A stretch of 64,000 nucleotides of DNA from Scolanthus callimorphus (Eukaryota > Cnidaria > Anthozoa > Actiniaria > Edwardsiidae). Below are positions 37,101 through 50,858 of this stretch, in pieces. Under the pieces are notes generated by a model. It did no database searches. It had not been told where the DNA came from and was given only the letters and a program-made list of their open reading frames with translations. The stretch spans positions 5,872,251 to 5,936,250 of the forward strand of contig CM066924.1 in assembly GCA_033964015.1 (NCBI GenBank). Direction: 5' to 3'. Within the stretch, counting starts at the first letter, position 1. Each line of letters starts with the position of its first letter. A program made the translations under genes and the position numbers.

Positions 37101-40100
37101 AATTAGAATTGTGAGAAAACAAAGGAAGGCTCATTTGAATAATGATAAACATGCGTGCGTGAACAATTAGAATTGTGAGAAAACAAAGGAAGGCTCATTT
37201 GAATAATGATAAACATGCGTGCGTGAACAATTAGAATTGTCATAAAAAAGGACAGCTAATTTGAGTAATGATAAACATGCGCGCGTGAACAATTAGAATT
37301 GTGAGAAAACAAAGGAAGGCTCATTTGAGTAATGACAAACATGCGCGCGTGAACAATTAGAATTGTGAGAAAACAAAGGAAGGCTCATTTGAATAATGAT
37401 AAACATGCGTACGTGAACAATTAGAATTGTCATAAAAAAGGACAGCTAATTTGAGTAATGATAAACATGCGCGCGTGAACAATTAGATTTGTGAGAAAAC
37501 AAAGGAAGGCTAATTTGAGTAATGACAAACATTCGCGCGTGAACAATTAGAATTGTGAGAAAACAAAGGAAGGCTCATTTGAGTAATGATAAACATGCGC
37601 GCGTGAACAATTAGAATTGTGAGAAAACAAAGGGAGGCTAATTTGAGTAATGACAAACATTCGCGCGTGAACAATTAGATTTGTGAGAAAAAAAAGGGAG
37701 GCTCATTTGAGTAACGACAAACATTTGCGCGTGAACAATTAGAATTGTGAGAAAACAAAGGAAGGCTCATTTGAGTAATGATAAACATGCGCGCGTGAAC
37801 AATTAGATTTGTGAGAAAACAAAGGAAGGCTCATTTGAGTAATGACAAACATGCGCGCGTGAACAATTAGAATTGTGAGAAAACAAAGGAAGGCTCATTT
37901 GAGTAATGATAAACATGCGCGCGTGAACAATTAGATTTGTGAGAAAACAAAGGAAGGCTAATTTGAGTAATGATAAACATGCGCGCGTGAACAATTAGAA
38001 TTGTGAGAAAACAAAGGAAGGCTCATTTGAGTAACGACAAACATTTGCGCGTGAACAATTAGAATTGTGAGAAAACAAAGGAAGGCTCATTTGAGTAACG
38101 ACAAACATTTGCGCGTGAACAATTAGAATTGTGAGAAAACAAAGGAAGGCTAATTTGAGTAATGATAAACATGCGCGCGTGAACAATTAGATTTGTGAGA
38201 AAACAAAGGAAGGCTCATTTGAGTAATGACAAACATGCGCGCGTGAACAATTAGAATTGTGAGAAAACAAAGGAAGGCTCATTTGAGTAATGATAAACAT
38301 GCGCGCGTGAACAATTAGATTTGTGAGAAAACAAAGGAAGGCTAATTTGAGTAATGATAAACATGCGCGCGTGAACAATTAGAATTGTGAGAAAACAAAG
38401 GAAGGCTCATTTGAGTAATGATAAACATGCGCGCGTGAACAATTACAATTGTGAGAAAACAAAGGAAGGCTCATTTGAGTAATGACAAACATGCGCGCGT
38501 GAACAATTAGAATTGTGAGAAAACAAAGGAAGGCTCATTTGAATAATGATAAACATGCGTGCGTGAACAATTAGAATTGTCATAAAAAAGGACAGCTAAT
38601 TTGAGTAATGATAAAGATGCGCGCGTGAACAATTAGAATTGTGAGAAAACAAAGGAAGGCTCATTTGAGTAATGATAAACATGCGCGCGTGAACAATTAG
38701 AATTGTGAGAAAACAAAGGAAGACTCATTTGAGTAATGACAAACATGCGCGCGTGAACAATTAGAATTGTGAGAAAACAAAGGAAGGCTCATTTGAGTAA
38801 TGATAAACATGCGCGCGTGAACAATTACAATTGTGAGAAAACAAAGGAAGGCTCATTTGAGTAATGACAAACATGCGCGCGTGAACAATTAGAATTGTGA
38901 GAAAACAAAGGAAGGCTCATTTGAATAATGATAAACATGCGTGCGTGAACAATTAGAATTGTGAGAAAACAAAGGAAGGCTCATTTGAATAATGATAAAC
39001 ATGCGTGCGTGAACAATTAGAATTGTCATAAAAAAGGACAGCTAATTTGAGTAATGATAAACATGCGCGCGTGAACAATTAGAATTGTGAGAAAACAAAG
39101 GAAGGCTCATTTGAGTAATGATAAACATGCGCGCGTGAACAATTACAATTGTGAGAAAACAAAGGAAGGCTCATTTGAGTAATGACAAACATGCGCGCGT
39201 GAACAATTAGAATTGTGAGAAAACAAAGGAAGGCTCATTTGAATAATGATAAACATGCGTGCGTGAACAATTAGAATTGTGAGAAAACAAAGGAAGGCTC
39301 ATTTGAATAATGATAAACATGCGTGCGTGAACAATTAGAATTGTCATAAAAAAGGACAGCTAATTTGAGTAATGATAAACATGCGCGCGTGAACAATTAG
39401 AATTGTGAGAAAACAAAGGAAGGCTCATTTGAGTAATGACAAACATGCGCGCGTGAACAATTAGAATTGTGAGAAAACAAAGGAAGGCTCATTTGAGTAA
39501 TGATAAACATGCGCGCGTGAACAATTACAATTGTGAGAAAACAAAGGAAGGCTCATTTGAGTAATGACAAACATGGGCGCGTGAACAATTAGAATTGTGA
39601 GAAAACAAAGGAAGGCTCATTTGAATAATGATAAACATGCGTGCGTGAACAATTAGAATTGTGAGAAAACAAAGGAAGGCTCATTTGAGTAATGATAAAC
39701 ATGCGCGCGTGAACAATTACAATTGTGAGAAAACAAAGGAAGGCTCATTTGAGTAATGACAAACATGCGCGCGTGAACAATTAGAATTGTGAGAAAACAA
39801 AGGAAGGCTCATTTGAATAATGATAAACATGCGTGCGTGAACAATTAGAATTGTGAGAAAACAAAGGAAGGCTCATTTGAATAATGATAAACATGCGTGC
39901 GTGAACAATTAGAATTGTCATAAAAAAGGACAGCTAATTTGAGTAATGATAAACATGCGCGCGTGAACAATTAGAATTGTGAGAAAACAAAGGAAGGCTC
40001 ATTTGAGTAATGATAAACATGCGCGCGTGAACAATTACAATTGTGAGAAAACAAAGGAAGGCTCATTTGAGTAATGACAAACATGCGCGCGTGAACAATT

Positions 40101-43100
40101 AGAATTTTGAGAAAACAAAGGAAGGCTCATTTGAATAATGATAAACATGCGTGCGTGAACAATTAGAATTGTGAGAAAACAAAGGAAGGCTCATTTGAAT
40201 AATGATAAACATGCGTGCGTGAACAATTAGAATTGTCATAAAAAAGGACAGCTAATTTGAGTAATGATAAACATGCGCGCGTGAACAATTAGAATTGTGA
40301 GAAAACAAAGGAAGGCTCATTTGAGTAATGACAAACATGCGCGCGTGAACAATTAGAATTGTGAGAAAACAAAGGAAGGCTCATTTGAGTAATGACAAAC
40401 ATGCGCGCGTGAACAATTAGAATTGTGAGAAAACAAAGGAAGGCTCATTTGAGTAATGATAAACATGCGCGCGTGAACAATTAGATTTGTGAGAAAACAA
40501 AGGAAGGCTAATTTGAGTAATGATAAACATGCGCGCGTGAACAATTAGAATTGTGAGAAAACAAAGGAAGGCTCATTTGAGTAACGACAAACATTTGCGC
40601 GTGAACAATTAGAATTGTGAGAAAACAAAGGAAGGCTCATTTGAGTAACGACAAACATTTGCGCGTGAACAATTAGAATTGTGAGAAAACAAAGGAAGGC
40701 TAATTTGAGTAATGATAAACATGCGCGCGTGAACAATTAGATTTGTGAGAAAACAAAGGAAGGCTCATTTGAGTAATGACAAACATGCGCGCGTGAACAA
40801 TTAGAATTGTGAGAAAACAAAGGAAGGCTCATTTGAGTAATGATAAACATGCGCGCGTGAACAATTAGATTTGTGAGAAAACAAAGGAAGGCTAATTTGA
40901 GTAATGATAAACATGCGCGCGTGAACAATTAGAATTGTGAGAAAACAAAGGAAGGCTCATTTGAGTAATGATAAACATGCGCGCGTGAACAATTACAATT
41001 GTGAGAAAACAAAGGAAGGCTCATTTGAGTAATGATAAACATGCGTGCGTGAACAATTAGAATTGTCATAAAAAAGGACAGCTAATTTGAGTAATGATAA
41101 AGATGCGCGCGTGAACAATTAGAATTGTGAGAAAACAAAGGAAGGCTCATTTGAATAATGATAAACATGCGTGCGTGAACAATTAGAATTGTGAGAAAAC
41201 AAAGGAAGGCTCATTTGAATAATGATAAACATGCGTGCGTGAACAATTAGAATTGTCATAAAAAAGGACAGCTAATTTGAGTAATGATAAACATGCGCGC
41301 GTGAACAATTAGAATTGTGAGAAAACAAAGGAAGGCTCATTTGAGTAATGATAAACATGCGCGCGTGAACAATTACAATTGTGAGAAAACAAAGGAAGGC
41401 TCATTTGAGTAATGACAAACATGCGCGCGTGAACAATTAGAATTGTGAGAAAACAAAGGAAGGCTCATTTGAATAATGATAAACATGCGTGCGTGAACAA
41501 TTAGAATTGTGAGAAAACAAAGGAAGGCTCATTTGAATAATGATAAACATGCGTGCGTGAACAATTAGAATTGTCATAAAAAAGGACAGCTAATTTGAGT
41601 AATGATAAACATGCGCGCGTGAACAATTAGAATTGTGAGAAAACAAAGGAAGGCTCATTTGAGTAATGACAAACATGCGCACGTGAACAATTAGAATTGT
41701 GAGAAAACAAAGGAAGGCTCATTTGAGTAATGATAAACATGCGCGCGTGAACAATTACAATTGTGAGAAAACAAAGGAAGGCTCATTTGAGTAATGACAA
41801 ACATGGGCGCGTGAACAATTAGAATTGTGAGAAAACAAAGGAAGGCTCATTTGAATAATGATAAACATGCGTGCGTGAACAATTAGAATTGTGAGAAAAC
41901 AAAGGAAGGCTCATTTGAGTAATGATAAACATGCGCGCGTGAACAATTACAATTGTGAGAAAACAAAGGAAGGCTCATTTGAGTAATGACAAACATGCGC
42001 GCGTGAACAATTAGAATTGTGAGAAAACAAAGGAAGGCTCATTTGAATAATGATAAACATGCGTGCGTGAACAATTAGAATTGTGAGAAAACAAAGGAAG
42101 GCTCATTTGAATAATGATAAACATGCGTGCGTGAACAATTAGAATTGTCATAAAAAGGACAGCTAATTTGAGTAATGATAAACATGCGCGCGTGAACAAT
42201 TAGAATTGTGAGAAAACAAAGGAAGGCTCATTTGAGTAATGATAAACATGCGCGCGTGAACAATTACAATTGTGAGAAAACAAAGGAAGGCTCATTTGAG
42301 TAATGACAAACATGCGCGCGTGAACAATTAGAATTTTGAGAAAACAAAGGAAGGCTCATTTGAATAATGATAAACATGCGTGCGTGAACAATTAGAATTG
42401 TGAGAAAACAAAGGAAGGCTCATTTGAATAATGATAAACATGCGTGCGTGAACAATTAGAATTGTCATAAAAAAGGACAGCTAATTTGAGTAATGATAAA
42501 CATGCGCGCGTGAACAATTAGAATTGTGAGAAAACAAAGGAAGGCTCATTTGAGTAATGACAAACATGCGCGCGTGAACAATTAGAATTGTGAGAAAACA
42601 AAGGAAGGCTCATTTGAGTAATGATAAACATGCGCGCGTGAACAATTACAATTGTGAGAAAACAAAGGAAGGCTCATTTGAGTAATGACAAACATGGGCG
42701 CGTGAACAATTAGAATTGTGAGAAAACAAAGGAAGGCTCATTTGAATAATGATAAACATGCGTGCGTGAACAATTAGAATTGTGAGAAAACAAAGGAAGG
42801 CTCATTTGAGTAATGACAAACATGCACGCGTGAACAATTAGAATTGTGAGAAAACAAAGGAAGGCTCATTTGAGTAATGATAAACATGCGCGCGTGAACA
42901 ATTACAATTGTGAGAAAACAAAGGAAGGCTCATTTGAGTAATGACAAACATGCGCGCGTGAACAATTAGAATTGTGAGAAAACAAAGGAAGGCTCATTTG
43001 AATAATGATAAACATGCGTGCGTGAACAATTAGAATTGTGAGAAAACAAAGGAAGGCTCATTTGAATAATGATAAACATGCGTGCGTGAACAATTAGAAT

Positions 43101-46100
43101 TGTCATAAAAAAGGACAGCTAATTTGAGTAATGATAAACATGCGCGCGTGAACAATTAGAATTGTGAGAAAACAAAGGAAGGCTCATTTGAGTAATGACA
43201 AACATGCGCGCGTGAACAATTAGAATTGTGAGAAAACAAAGGAAGGCTCATTTGAGTAATGATAAACATGCGCGCGTGAACAATTACAATTGTGAGAAAA
43301 CAAAGGAAGGCTCATTTGAGTAATGACAAACATGCGCGCGTGAACAATTAGAATTGTGAGAAAACAAAGGAAGGCTCATTTGAATAATGATAAACATGCG
43401 TGCGTGAACAATTAGAATTGTGAGAAAACAAAGGAAGGCTCATTTGAATAATGATAAACATGCGTGCGTGAACAATTAGAATTGTCATAAAAAAGGACAG
43501 CTAATTTGAGTAATGATAAACATGCGCGCGTGAACAATTAGAATTGTGAGAAAACAAAGGAAGGCTCATTTGAGTAATGACAAACATGCGCCCGTGAACA
43601 ATTAGAATTGTGAGAAAACAAAGGAAGGCTCATTTGAGTAATGATAAACATGCGCGCGTGAACAATTACAATTGTGAGAAAACAAAGGAAGGCTCATTTG
43701 AGTAATGACAAACATGCGCGCGTGAACAATTAGAATTGTGAGAAAACAAAGGAAGGCTCATTTGAATAATGATAAACATGCGTGCGTGAACAATTAGAAT
43801 TGTGAGAAAACAAAGGAAGGCTCATTTGAATAATGATAAACATGCGTGCGTGAACAATTAGAATTGTCATAAAAAAGGACAGCTAATTTGAGTAATGATA
43901 AACATGCGCGCGTGAACAATTAGAATTGTGAGAAAACAAAGGAAGGCTCATTTGAGTAATGACAAACATGCGCGCGTGAACAATTAGAATTGTGAGAAAA
44001 CAAAGGAAGGCTCATTTGAATAATGATAAACATGCGTACGTGAACAATTAGAATTGTCATAAAAAAGGACAGCTAATTTGAGTAATGATAAACATGCGCG
44101 CGTGAACAATTAGATTTGTGAGAAAACAAAGGAAGGCTAATTTGAGTAATGACAAACATTCGCGCGTGAACAATTAGAATTGTGAGAAAACAAAGGAAGG
44201 CTCATTTGAGTAATGATAAACATGCGCGCGTGAACAATTAGAATTGTGAGAAAACAAAGGGAGGCTAATTTGAGTAATGACAAACATTCGCGCGTGAACA
44301 ATTAGATTTGTGAGAAAAAAAAGGGAGGCTCATTTGAGTAACGACAAACATTTGCGCGTGAACAATTAGAATTGTGAGAAAACAAAGGAAGGCTCATTTG
44401 AGTAATGATAAACATGCGCGCGTGAACAATTAGATTTGTGAGAAAACAAAGGAAGGCTCATTTGAGTAATGACAAACATGCGCGCGTGAACAATTAGAAT
44501 TGTGAGAAAACAAAGGAAGGCTCATTTGAGTAATGATAAACATGCGCGCGTGAACAATTACAATTGTGAGAAAACAAAGGGAGGCTCATTTGAGTAATGA
44601 CAAACATGCGCGCGTGAACAATTAGAATTGTGAGAAAACAAAGGGAGGCTAATTTGAATAATGATAAACATGCGTGCGTGAACAATTAGAATTGCGAGAA
44701 AACAAAGGAAGGCTCATTTGAGTAATGATAAACATGCGTGCGTGAACAATTAGAATTGTGAGAAAACAAAGGAAGGCTCATTTGAGTAATGATAAACATG
44801 CGTGCGTGAACAATTAGAATTGTGAGAAAACAAAGGAAGGCTCATTTGAGTAATGATAAACATGCGCGCGTGAACAATTAGAATTGTGAGAAAACAAAGG
44901 AAGGCTCATTTGAGTAATGATAAACATGCGTGCGTGAACAATTAGAATTGTGAGAAAACAAAGGAAGGCTCATTTGAGTAATGATAAACATGCGCGCGTG
45001 AACAATTAGAATTGCGAGAAAACAAAGGAAGGCTCATTTGAGTAATGATAAACATGCGCGCGTGAACAATTAGAATTGCGAGAAAACAAAGGAAGGCTCA
45101 TTTGAGTAATGATAAACATGCGCGCGTGAACAATTAGAATTGTGAGAAAACAAAGGAAGGCTCATTTGAGTAATGATAAACATGCGTGCGTGAACAATTA
45201 GAATTGTGAGAAAACAAAGGAAGGCTCATTTGAGTAATGATAAACATGTGCGCGTGAACAATTAGAATTGGGAGAAAACAAAGGAAGGCTCATTTGAGTA
45301 ATGATAAACATGCGCGCGTGAACAATTAGAATTGCGAGAAAACAAAGGAAGGCTCATTTGAGTAATGATAAACATGCGCGCGTGAACAATTAGAATTGCG
45401 AGAAAACAAAGGAAGGCTCATTTGAGTAATGATAAACATGCGTGCGTGAACAATTAGAATTGTGAGAAAACAAAGGAAGGCTCATTTGAGTAATGATAAA
45501 CATGCGCGCGTGAACAATTAGAATTGCGAGAAAACAAAGGAAGGCTCATTTGAGTAATGATAAACATGCGCGCGTGAACAATTAGAATTGTGAGAAAACA
45601 AAGGAAGGCTCATTTGAGTAATGATAAACATGCGCGCGTGAACAATTAGAATTGCGAGAAAACAAAGGAAGGCTCATTTGAGTAATGATAAACATGCGTG
45701 CGTGAACAATTAGAATTGTGAGAAAACAAAGGAAGGCTCATTTGAGTAATGACAAACATGCGCGCGTGAACAATTAGAATTGTGAGAAAACAAAGGAAGG
45801 CTAATTTGAATAATGATAAACATGCGTGCGTGAACAATTAGAATTGCGAGAAAACAAAGGAAGGCTCATTTGAGTAATGATAAACATGCGCGCGTGAACA
45901 ATTAGATTTGTGAGAAAACAAAGGAAGGCTCATTTGAATAATGATAAACATGCGTGCGTGAACAATTAGAATTGTCATAAAAAAGGACAGCTAATTTGAG
46001 TAATGATAAACATGCGCGCGTGAACAATTAGATTTGTGAGAAAACAAAGGAAGGCTAATTTGAGTAATGACAAACATTCGCGCGTGAACAATTAGAATTG

Positions 46101-48747
46101 TGAGAAAACAAAGGAAGGCTCATTTGAGTAATGATAAACATGCGCGCGTGAACAATTAGAATTGTGAGAAAACAAAGGGAGGCTAATTTGAGTAATGACA
46201 AACATTCGCGCGTGAACAATTAGATTTGTGAGAAAAAAAGGGAGGCTCATTTGAGTAACGACAAACATTTGCGCGTGAACAATTAGAATTGTGAGAAAAC
46301 AAAGGGAGGCTAATTTGAGTAATGATAAACATGCGCGCGTGAACAATTAGAATTGTGAGAAAACAAAGGAAGGCTCATTTGAGTAATGATAAACATGCGC
46401 GCGTGAACAATTAGATTTGTGAGAAAACAAAGGAAGGCTCATTTGAGTAATGACAAACATGCGCGCGTGAACAATTAGAATTGTGAGAAAACAAAGGAAG
46501 GCTCATTTGAGTAATGATAAACATGCGCGCGTGAACAATTAGAATTGTGAGAAAACAAAGGAAGGCTCATTTGAGTAATGACAAACATGCGCGCGTGAAC
46601 AATTAGAATTGTGAGAAAACAAAGGAAGGCTCATTTGAGTAATGATAAACATGCGTGCGTGAACAATTAGAATTGTGAGAAAACAAAGGAAGGCTCATTT
46701 GAGTAATGATAAACATGCGCGCGTGAACAATTACAATTGTGAGAAAACAAAGGAAGGCTCATTTGAGTAATGAGAAACATGCGCGCGTGAACAATTAGAA
46801 TTGTGAGAAAACAAAGGAAGGCTCATTTGAGTAATGACAAACATGCGCGCGTGAACAATTAGAATTGTGAGAAAACAAAGGAAGGCTCATTTGAGTAATG
46901 ATAAACATGCGCGCGTGAACAATTAGAATTGTGAGAAAACAAAGGAAGGCTCATTTGAGTAATGATAAACATGCGCGCGTGAACAATTAGATTTGTGAGA
47001 AAACAAAGGAAGGCTCATTTGAGTAATGACAAACATGCGCGCGTGAACAATTAGAATTGTGAGAAAACAAAGGAAGGCTCATTTGAATAATGATAAACAT
47101 GCGTGCGTGAACAATTAGAATTGTCATAAAAAGGACAGCTAATTTGAGTAATGATAAACATGCGCGCGTGAACAATTAGATTGTGAGAAAACAAAGGAAG
47201 GCTCATTTGAGTAATGACAAACATGCGCGCGTGAACAATTAGAATTGTGAGAAAACAAAGGAAGGCTCATTTGAGTAATGATAAACATGCGCGCGTGAAC
47301 AATTAGATTTGTGAGAAAACAAAGGAAGGCTCATTTGAGTAATGACAAACATGCGCGCGTGAACAATTAGAATTGTGAGAAAACAAAGGAAGGCTCATTT
47401 GAATAATGATAAACATGCGTGCGTGAACAATTAGAATTGTGAGAAAACAAAGGAAGGCTCATTTGAGTAACGACAAACATTTGCGCGTGAACAATTAGAA
47501 TTGTGAGAAAACAAAGGAAGGCTCATTTGAGTAATGACAAACATGCGCGCGTGAACAATTAGAATTGTGAGAAAACAAAGGAAGGCTCATTTGAGTAATG
47601 ATAAACATGCGCGCGTGAACAATTAGAATTGTGAGAAAACAAAGGAAGGCTCATTTGAGTAATGATAAACATGCGCGCGTGAACAATTAGATTTGTGAGA
47701 AAACAAAGGAAGGCTCATTTGAGTAATGACAAACATGCGCGCGTGAACAATTAGAATTGTGAGAAAACAAAGGAAGGCTCATTTGAATAATGATAAACAT
47801 GCGTGCGTGAACAATTAGAATTGTCATAAAAAAGGACAGCTAATTTGAGTAATGATAAACATGCGCGCGTGAACAATTAGATTTGTGAGAAAACAAAGGA
47901 AGGCTCATTTGAGTAATGACAAACATGCGCGCGTGAACAATTAGAATTGTGAGAAAACAAAGGAAGGCTCATTTGAGTAATGATAAACATGCGCGCGTGA
48001 ACAATTAGATTTGTGAGAAAACAAGGAAGGCTCATTTGAGTAATGACAAACATGCGCGCGTGAACAATTAGAATTGTGAGAAAACAAAGGAAGGCTCATT
48101 TGAATAATGATAAACATGCGTGCGTGAACAATTAGAATTGTCATAAAAAAGGACAGCTAATTTGAGTAATGATAAACATGCGCGCGTGAACAATTAGATT
48201 TGTGAGAAAACAAAGGAAGGCTAATTTGAGTAACGACAAACATGCGCGCGTGAACAATTAGAATTGTGAGAAAACAAAGGAAGGCTCATTTGAGTAATGA
48301 CAAACATGCGCGCGTGAACAATTAGAATTATGAGAAAACAAAGGAAGGCTCATTTGAATAATGATAAACATGCGTGTGTGAACAATTAGAATTGTGAGAA
48401 AACAAAGGAAGGCTCATTTGAATAATGATAAACATGCGTGCGTGAACAATTAGAATTGTCATAAAAAAGGACAGCTAATTTGAGAAATGATAAACATGCG
48501 CGCGTGAACAATTAGATTTGTGAGAAAACAAAGGAAGGCTCATTTGAGTAATGACAAACATGCGCGCCTGGACAAACAGACTTGTGACAATAACAAAGGA
48601 AGGCTAATTTGAGGTCTTGTCTCGCGCGTGGACAATTTAGAATTTTGAGGATACAAAGGAAAGCTAATTTTTCGCAATGATAATGCACATAGCGCGCGTA
48701 GTAATGATAAACTTGCGCGCGTGAACAATTTGAATTGTCAGAAAACG
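28134..48747 (+). repeat. 20.6 kb satellite array, 64-bp monomer, about 320 copies
   Basis: One head-to-tail array without any inserted sequence. The monomer is 64 bp: GAACAATTAGAATTGTGAGA, then AAACAAAGGAAGGCTCATTT, then GAGTAATGATAAACATGCGC and GCGT. Each unit carries the palindrome ACAATT-AG-AATTGT and an alternating purine-pyrimidine block ATGCGCGCGTG. Recurrent subtypes exist: a 62-bp form with GTCATAAAAAAGGACAGCTA, an ACGACAAACATTTGCGCG form, an ATTCGCGCG form, a GCGTGCG form and an ACAATTACAATTGT form. These alternate in higher-order blocks. Monomers at both edges (28,134-28,260 and 48,560-48,747) are truncated and diverged, as expected when unequal exchange homogenises the middle. Identical 63-residue ORFs on the minus strand are side effects of three monomers (192 nt). 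Possibly centromeric, heterochromatic or an expanded minisatellite; location on the chromosome is unknown. Confidence 0.97.
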
Positions 48748-49432
48748 GCGCTTATTCCAGTGAATACGGTACGCAATAATTATGGGACTTCATTCTATCA
48801 AATTCTTGTCATATATTCCATATATTATTACAATCACTGAATACATACAACTCACTCATGTACTTGATAAAGTACGTAATTATAATGTTCCCCTCCCTGA
48901 ATTCATATAAAAAACATTGCTGTCCAACTTCCAGCTATCGTAAAATGTCGATGGAAAATAACTTCGTCACTATTTCGCTGAAGCTACCATTTGAATAGTA
49001 GCAAACCAATGTTCATTAAATTTAATAAGTTTTTAACCCGTTTGGACTAAAATCTAAAGAAGAATTAGAAGAAAAAAATTCGAAATTCAATTTCAAAATT
49101 CTGAATTTGATTTCCCATTTAGCGAATGAATTGTTTGCTATCTTAGCCGAACTCTTTCCCTCTTTAAATTTATTTTACAAATATAGCATCGCTATGGCAC
49201 TAGTTGAAGCCTGTTTTGCCTCACTATACCAACTACTTTAGCAACCCACATTTAATGTGAGAAACATTGTATGACAATTATAATTTGCAATATTTTATGT
49301 GACTATGATATTTGCAGACGTTTGTGAAACAAATTTTGTCACATATAAAATATTGTAGATAAATGTCACTGTAGAACGTGGCAAATGTATCTCTATTTCA
49401 GATAAAGTTGCACGGTCTAAACTGGCTGCTAT
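48748..49432. other. No gene seen
   Basis: AT-rich spacer between the satellite and the elements downstream of Homer. No long ORF or repeat recognised. Confidence 0.6.
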
Positions 49433-49649
49433 GCCGGCTTTTCACTAGTGAAGTAAGCGGAGACGGAGAAGGAGACGTAAGAGCTTACTATTTGTGTGTA
49501 AGCGGAGACGTAAGGAAAAGGAAACCTTCCGTTCTGCTTCCTTCACGCTCCTTCTCCTTCACCGTCTCCGTTCTTTGATTTTCACATGAACGCAAACGTC
49601 CTTACGTCTCCGTCTCCTTCTCCGCTTACTTTACTAGTTAAAAGCCGGC
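49433..49649. repeat. Palindromic MITE, GCCGGCTTTTCACTAGT ends
   Basis: GCCGGCTTTTCACTAGTGAA..GTAAGCGGAGACGGAGAAGG at the left is mirrored by CCTTCTCCGCTTAC..ACTAGTTAAAAGCCGGC at the right. Composed of GGAGACG/CGTCTCC words on both arms. Confidence 0.85.
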
Positions 49650-49786
49650 TTTATAACGCACGATGCGTCATGGTAGCAAATAGTTGCACCTACTTTCGAA
49701 AAGGTTGCACCGTCATAACTGTGTTCGTAGCCCGTGATGCGACATGGGAACAGATAAGTATACCAAAAAGAATCATGGACACTGTT

Positions 49787-50070
49787 TTATCAGGCTGGTT
49801 TCCATATAATCTCTTCGATATCATCAGTCTCGCCAATCGCATGAAATGGTGCACTCACGATCCAAGAGATTATATGGAGACGTTCTCTCGCGATCGGAAA
49901 AGACTTAAACGATCGCGATCGCGCGGATAGAACACTGTTCCATCCAGGAGATCGATGCGATTGCGTGAGATTGAATGAGATTATATGGAGACATTCAAAA
50001 GCGATCGAAAGCGACTGATGCGATCGGAATGTCTCCCAGAATTCATTGTTTCGAGACCAGCTATAAGCAC
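49787..50070. repeat. Palindromic element, GGCTGGTTTCCATATAATC ends
   Basis: GGTTTCCATATAATCTC near the left is inverted as GAGATTATATGGAGAC at about 49,867 and 49,978; GATCGCGATCGCG lies in the middle and GAGACCAGCTATAAG at the right. Probably two overlapping copies. Confidence 0.6.
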
Positions 50071-50326
50071 GCGCGCTCTTCTTTATTCAGTAATGCCCAA
50101 GCTGTGTCCCACAACTGCCAGAGTTTATAATATAGCTACGATATAACGATCGCTCTGATTGGTTCAAATCTATACTCTATTCCACCGAGTAATGGTTCTC
50201 TTCCACAACTTTTTATGACTATTAGTGCAATAGAGCACGCGTGATGTTGGGAGACACGAGAACGTTGTAAAATCATGAGCCGCACGCTTTTTAACACTTT
50301 ATTCGACGAATGTCACTAATATAAGC

Positions 50327-50696
50327 AGCCGTTACACGGTGCAATGTTTTCTGCAACTTGTCTCGCAATACAATTGCGCGACAAGTTGAACGAGCCAGTG
50401 TAACACCCTCAGCAACGTTGCGAGACAGGTTGCTGCAACCGTTGCAGCAAGTAGGATACGATTCTACTTCTTGCAACGGATTGCAGCAACTCGTCTCGCA
50501 TTGCAGCGTGCAACAGCGAATCTTGAAACTTGTCTCGCAATTTCGCACGTGCGTTCTGTATCAAAATGGCGGACAAATAGTAAAAAGTTCGACACGTTGC
50601 GAGCGACATTGCGAGCTAATATCAGCTGCAATGGCTCTTGCAACTTGTCTCACAATGGATTGCGAGACAAGTTGCGGAAAACATTGCACCGTCTAA
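50327..50696. repeat. 370-bp palindromic MITE, AGCCGTTACACGGTGCAATG end
   Basis: AGCCGTTACACGGTGCAATG..TTTTCTGCAACTTGTCTCGC is mirrored by TGCGAGACAAGTTGCGGAAA..ACATTGCACCGT. Internally made of TTGTCTCGCAA/TTGCGAGACAA words. It lies 160 bp beyond the Homer stop codon, so it may be in the 3' UTR. The nearest AATAAA on the minus strand is at about 50,298-50,303, beyond it. Confidence 0.85.
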
Positions 50697-50858
50697 CTCC
50701 ACCTTTACCGACATGCACCGCGCACGCGTTTTAGCTGGAATCGTATATTCGGTCTTCTTAATTTCCCCCATGATGCATCACGGGCTACAACGGCCTGTTG
50801 TGACGGCGCACCCTTTTCTGAAATATAGCAGGGTATCTCCTGCTGACCAGGAAAAAGA

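Noticed and set aside
31302..48144. Many identical 62-67 residue minus-strand ORFs (MFTRACLSLLKL type) across the satellite
   Set aside because: They recur every 192 nt, exactly three 64-bp monomers, because 64 leaves remainder 1 on division by 3. Their similarity follows from the satellite; there is no sign of independent coding selection.
28134..48747. CRISPR-like array
   Set aside because: Direct repeats have no unique spacers between them, monomers abut each other, and the context is an intron-bearing eukaryotic genome.
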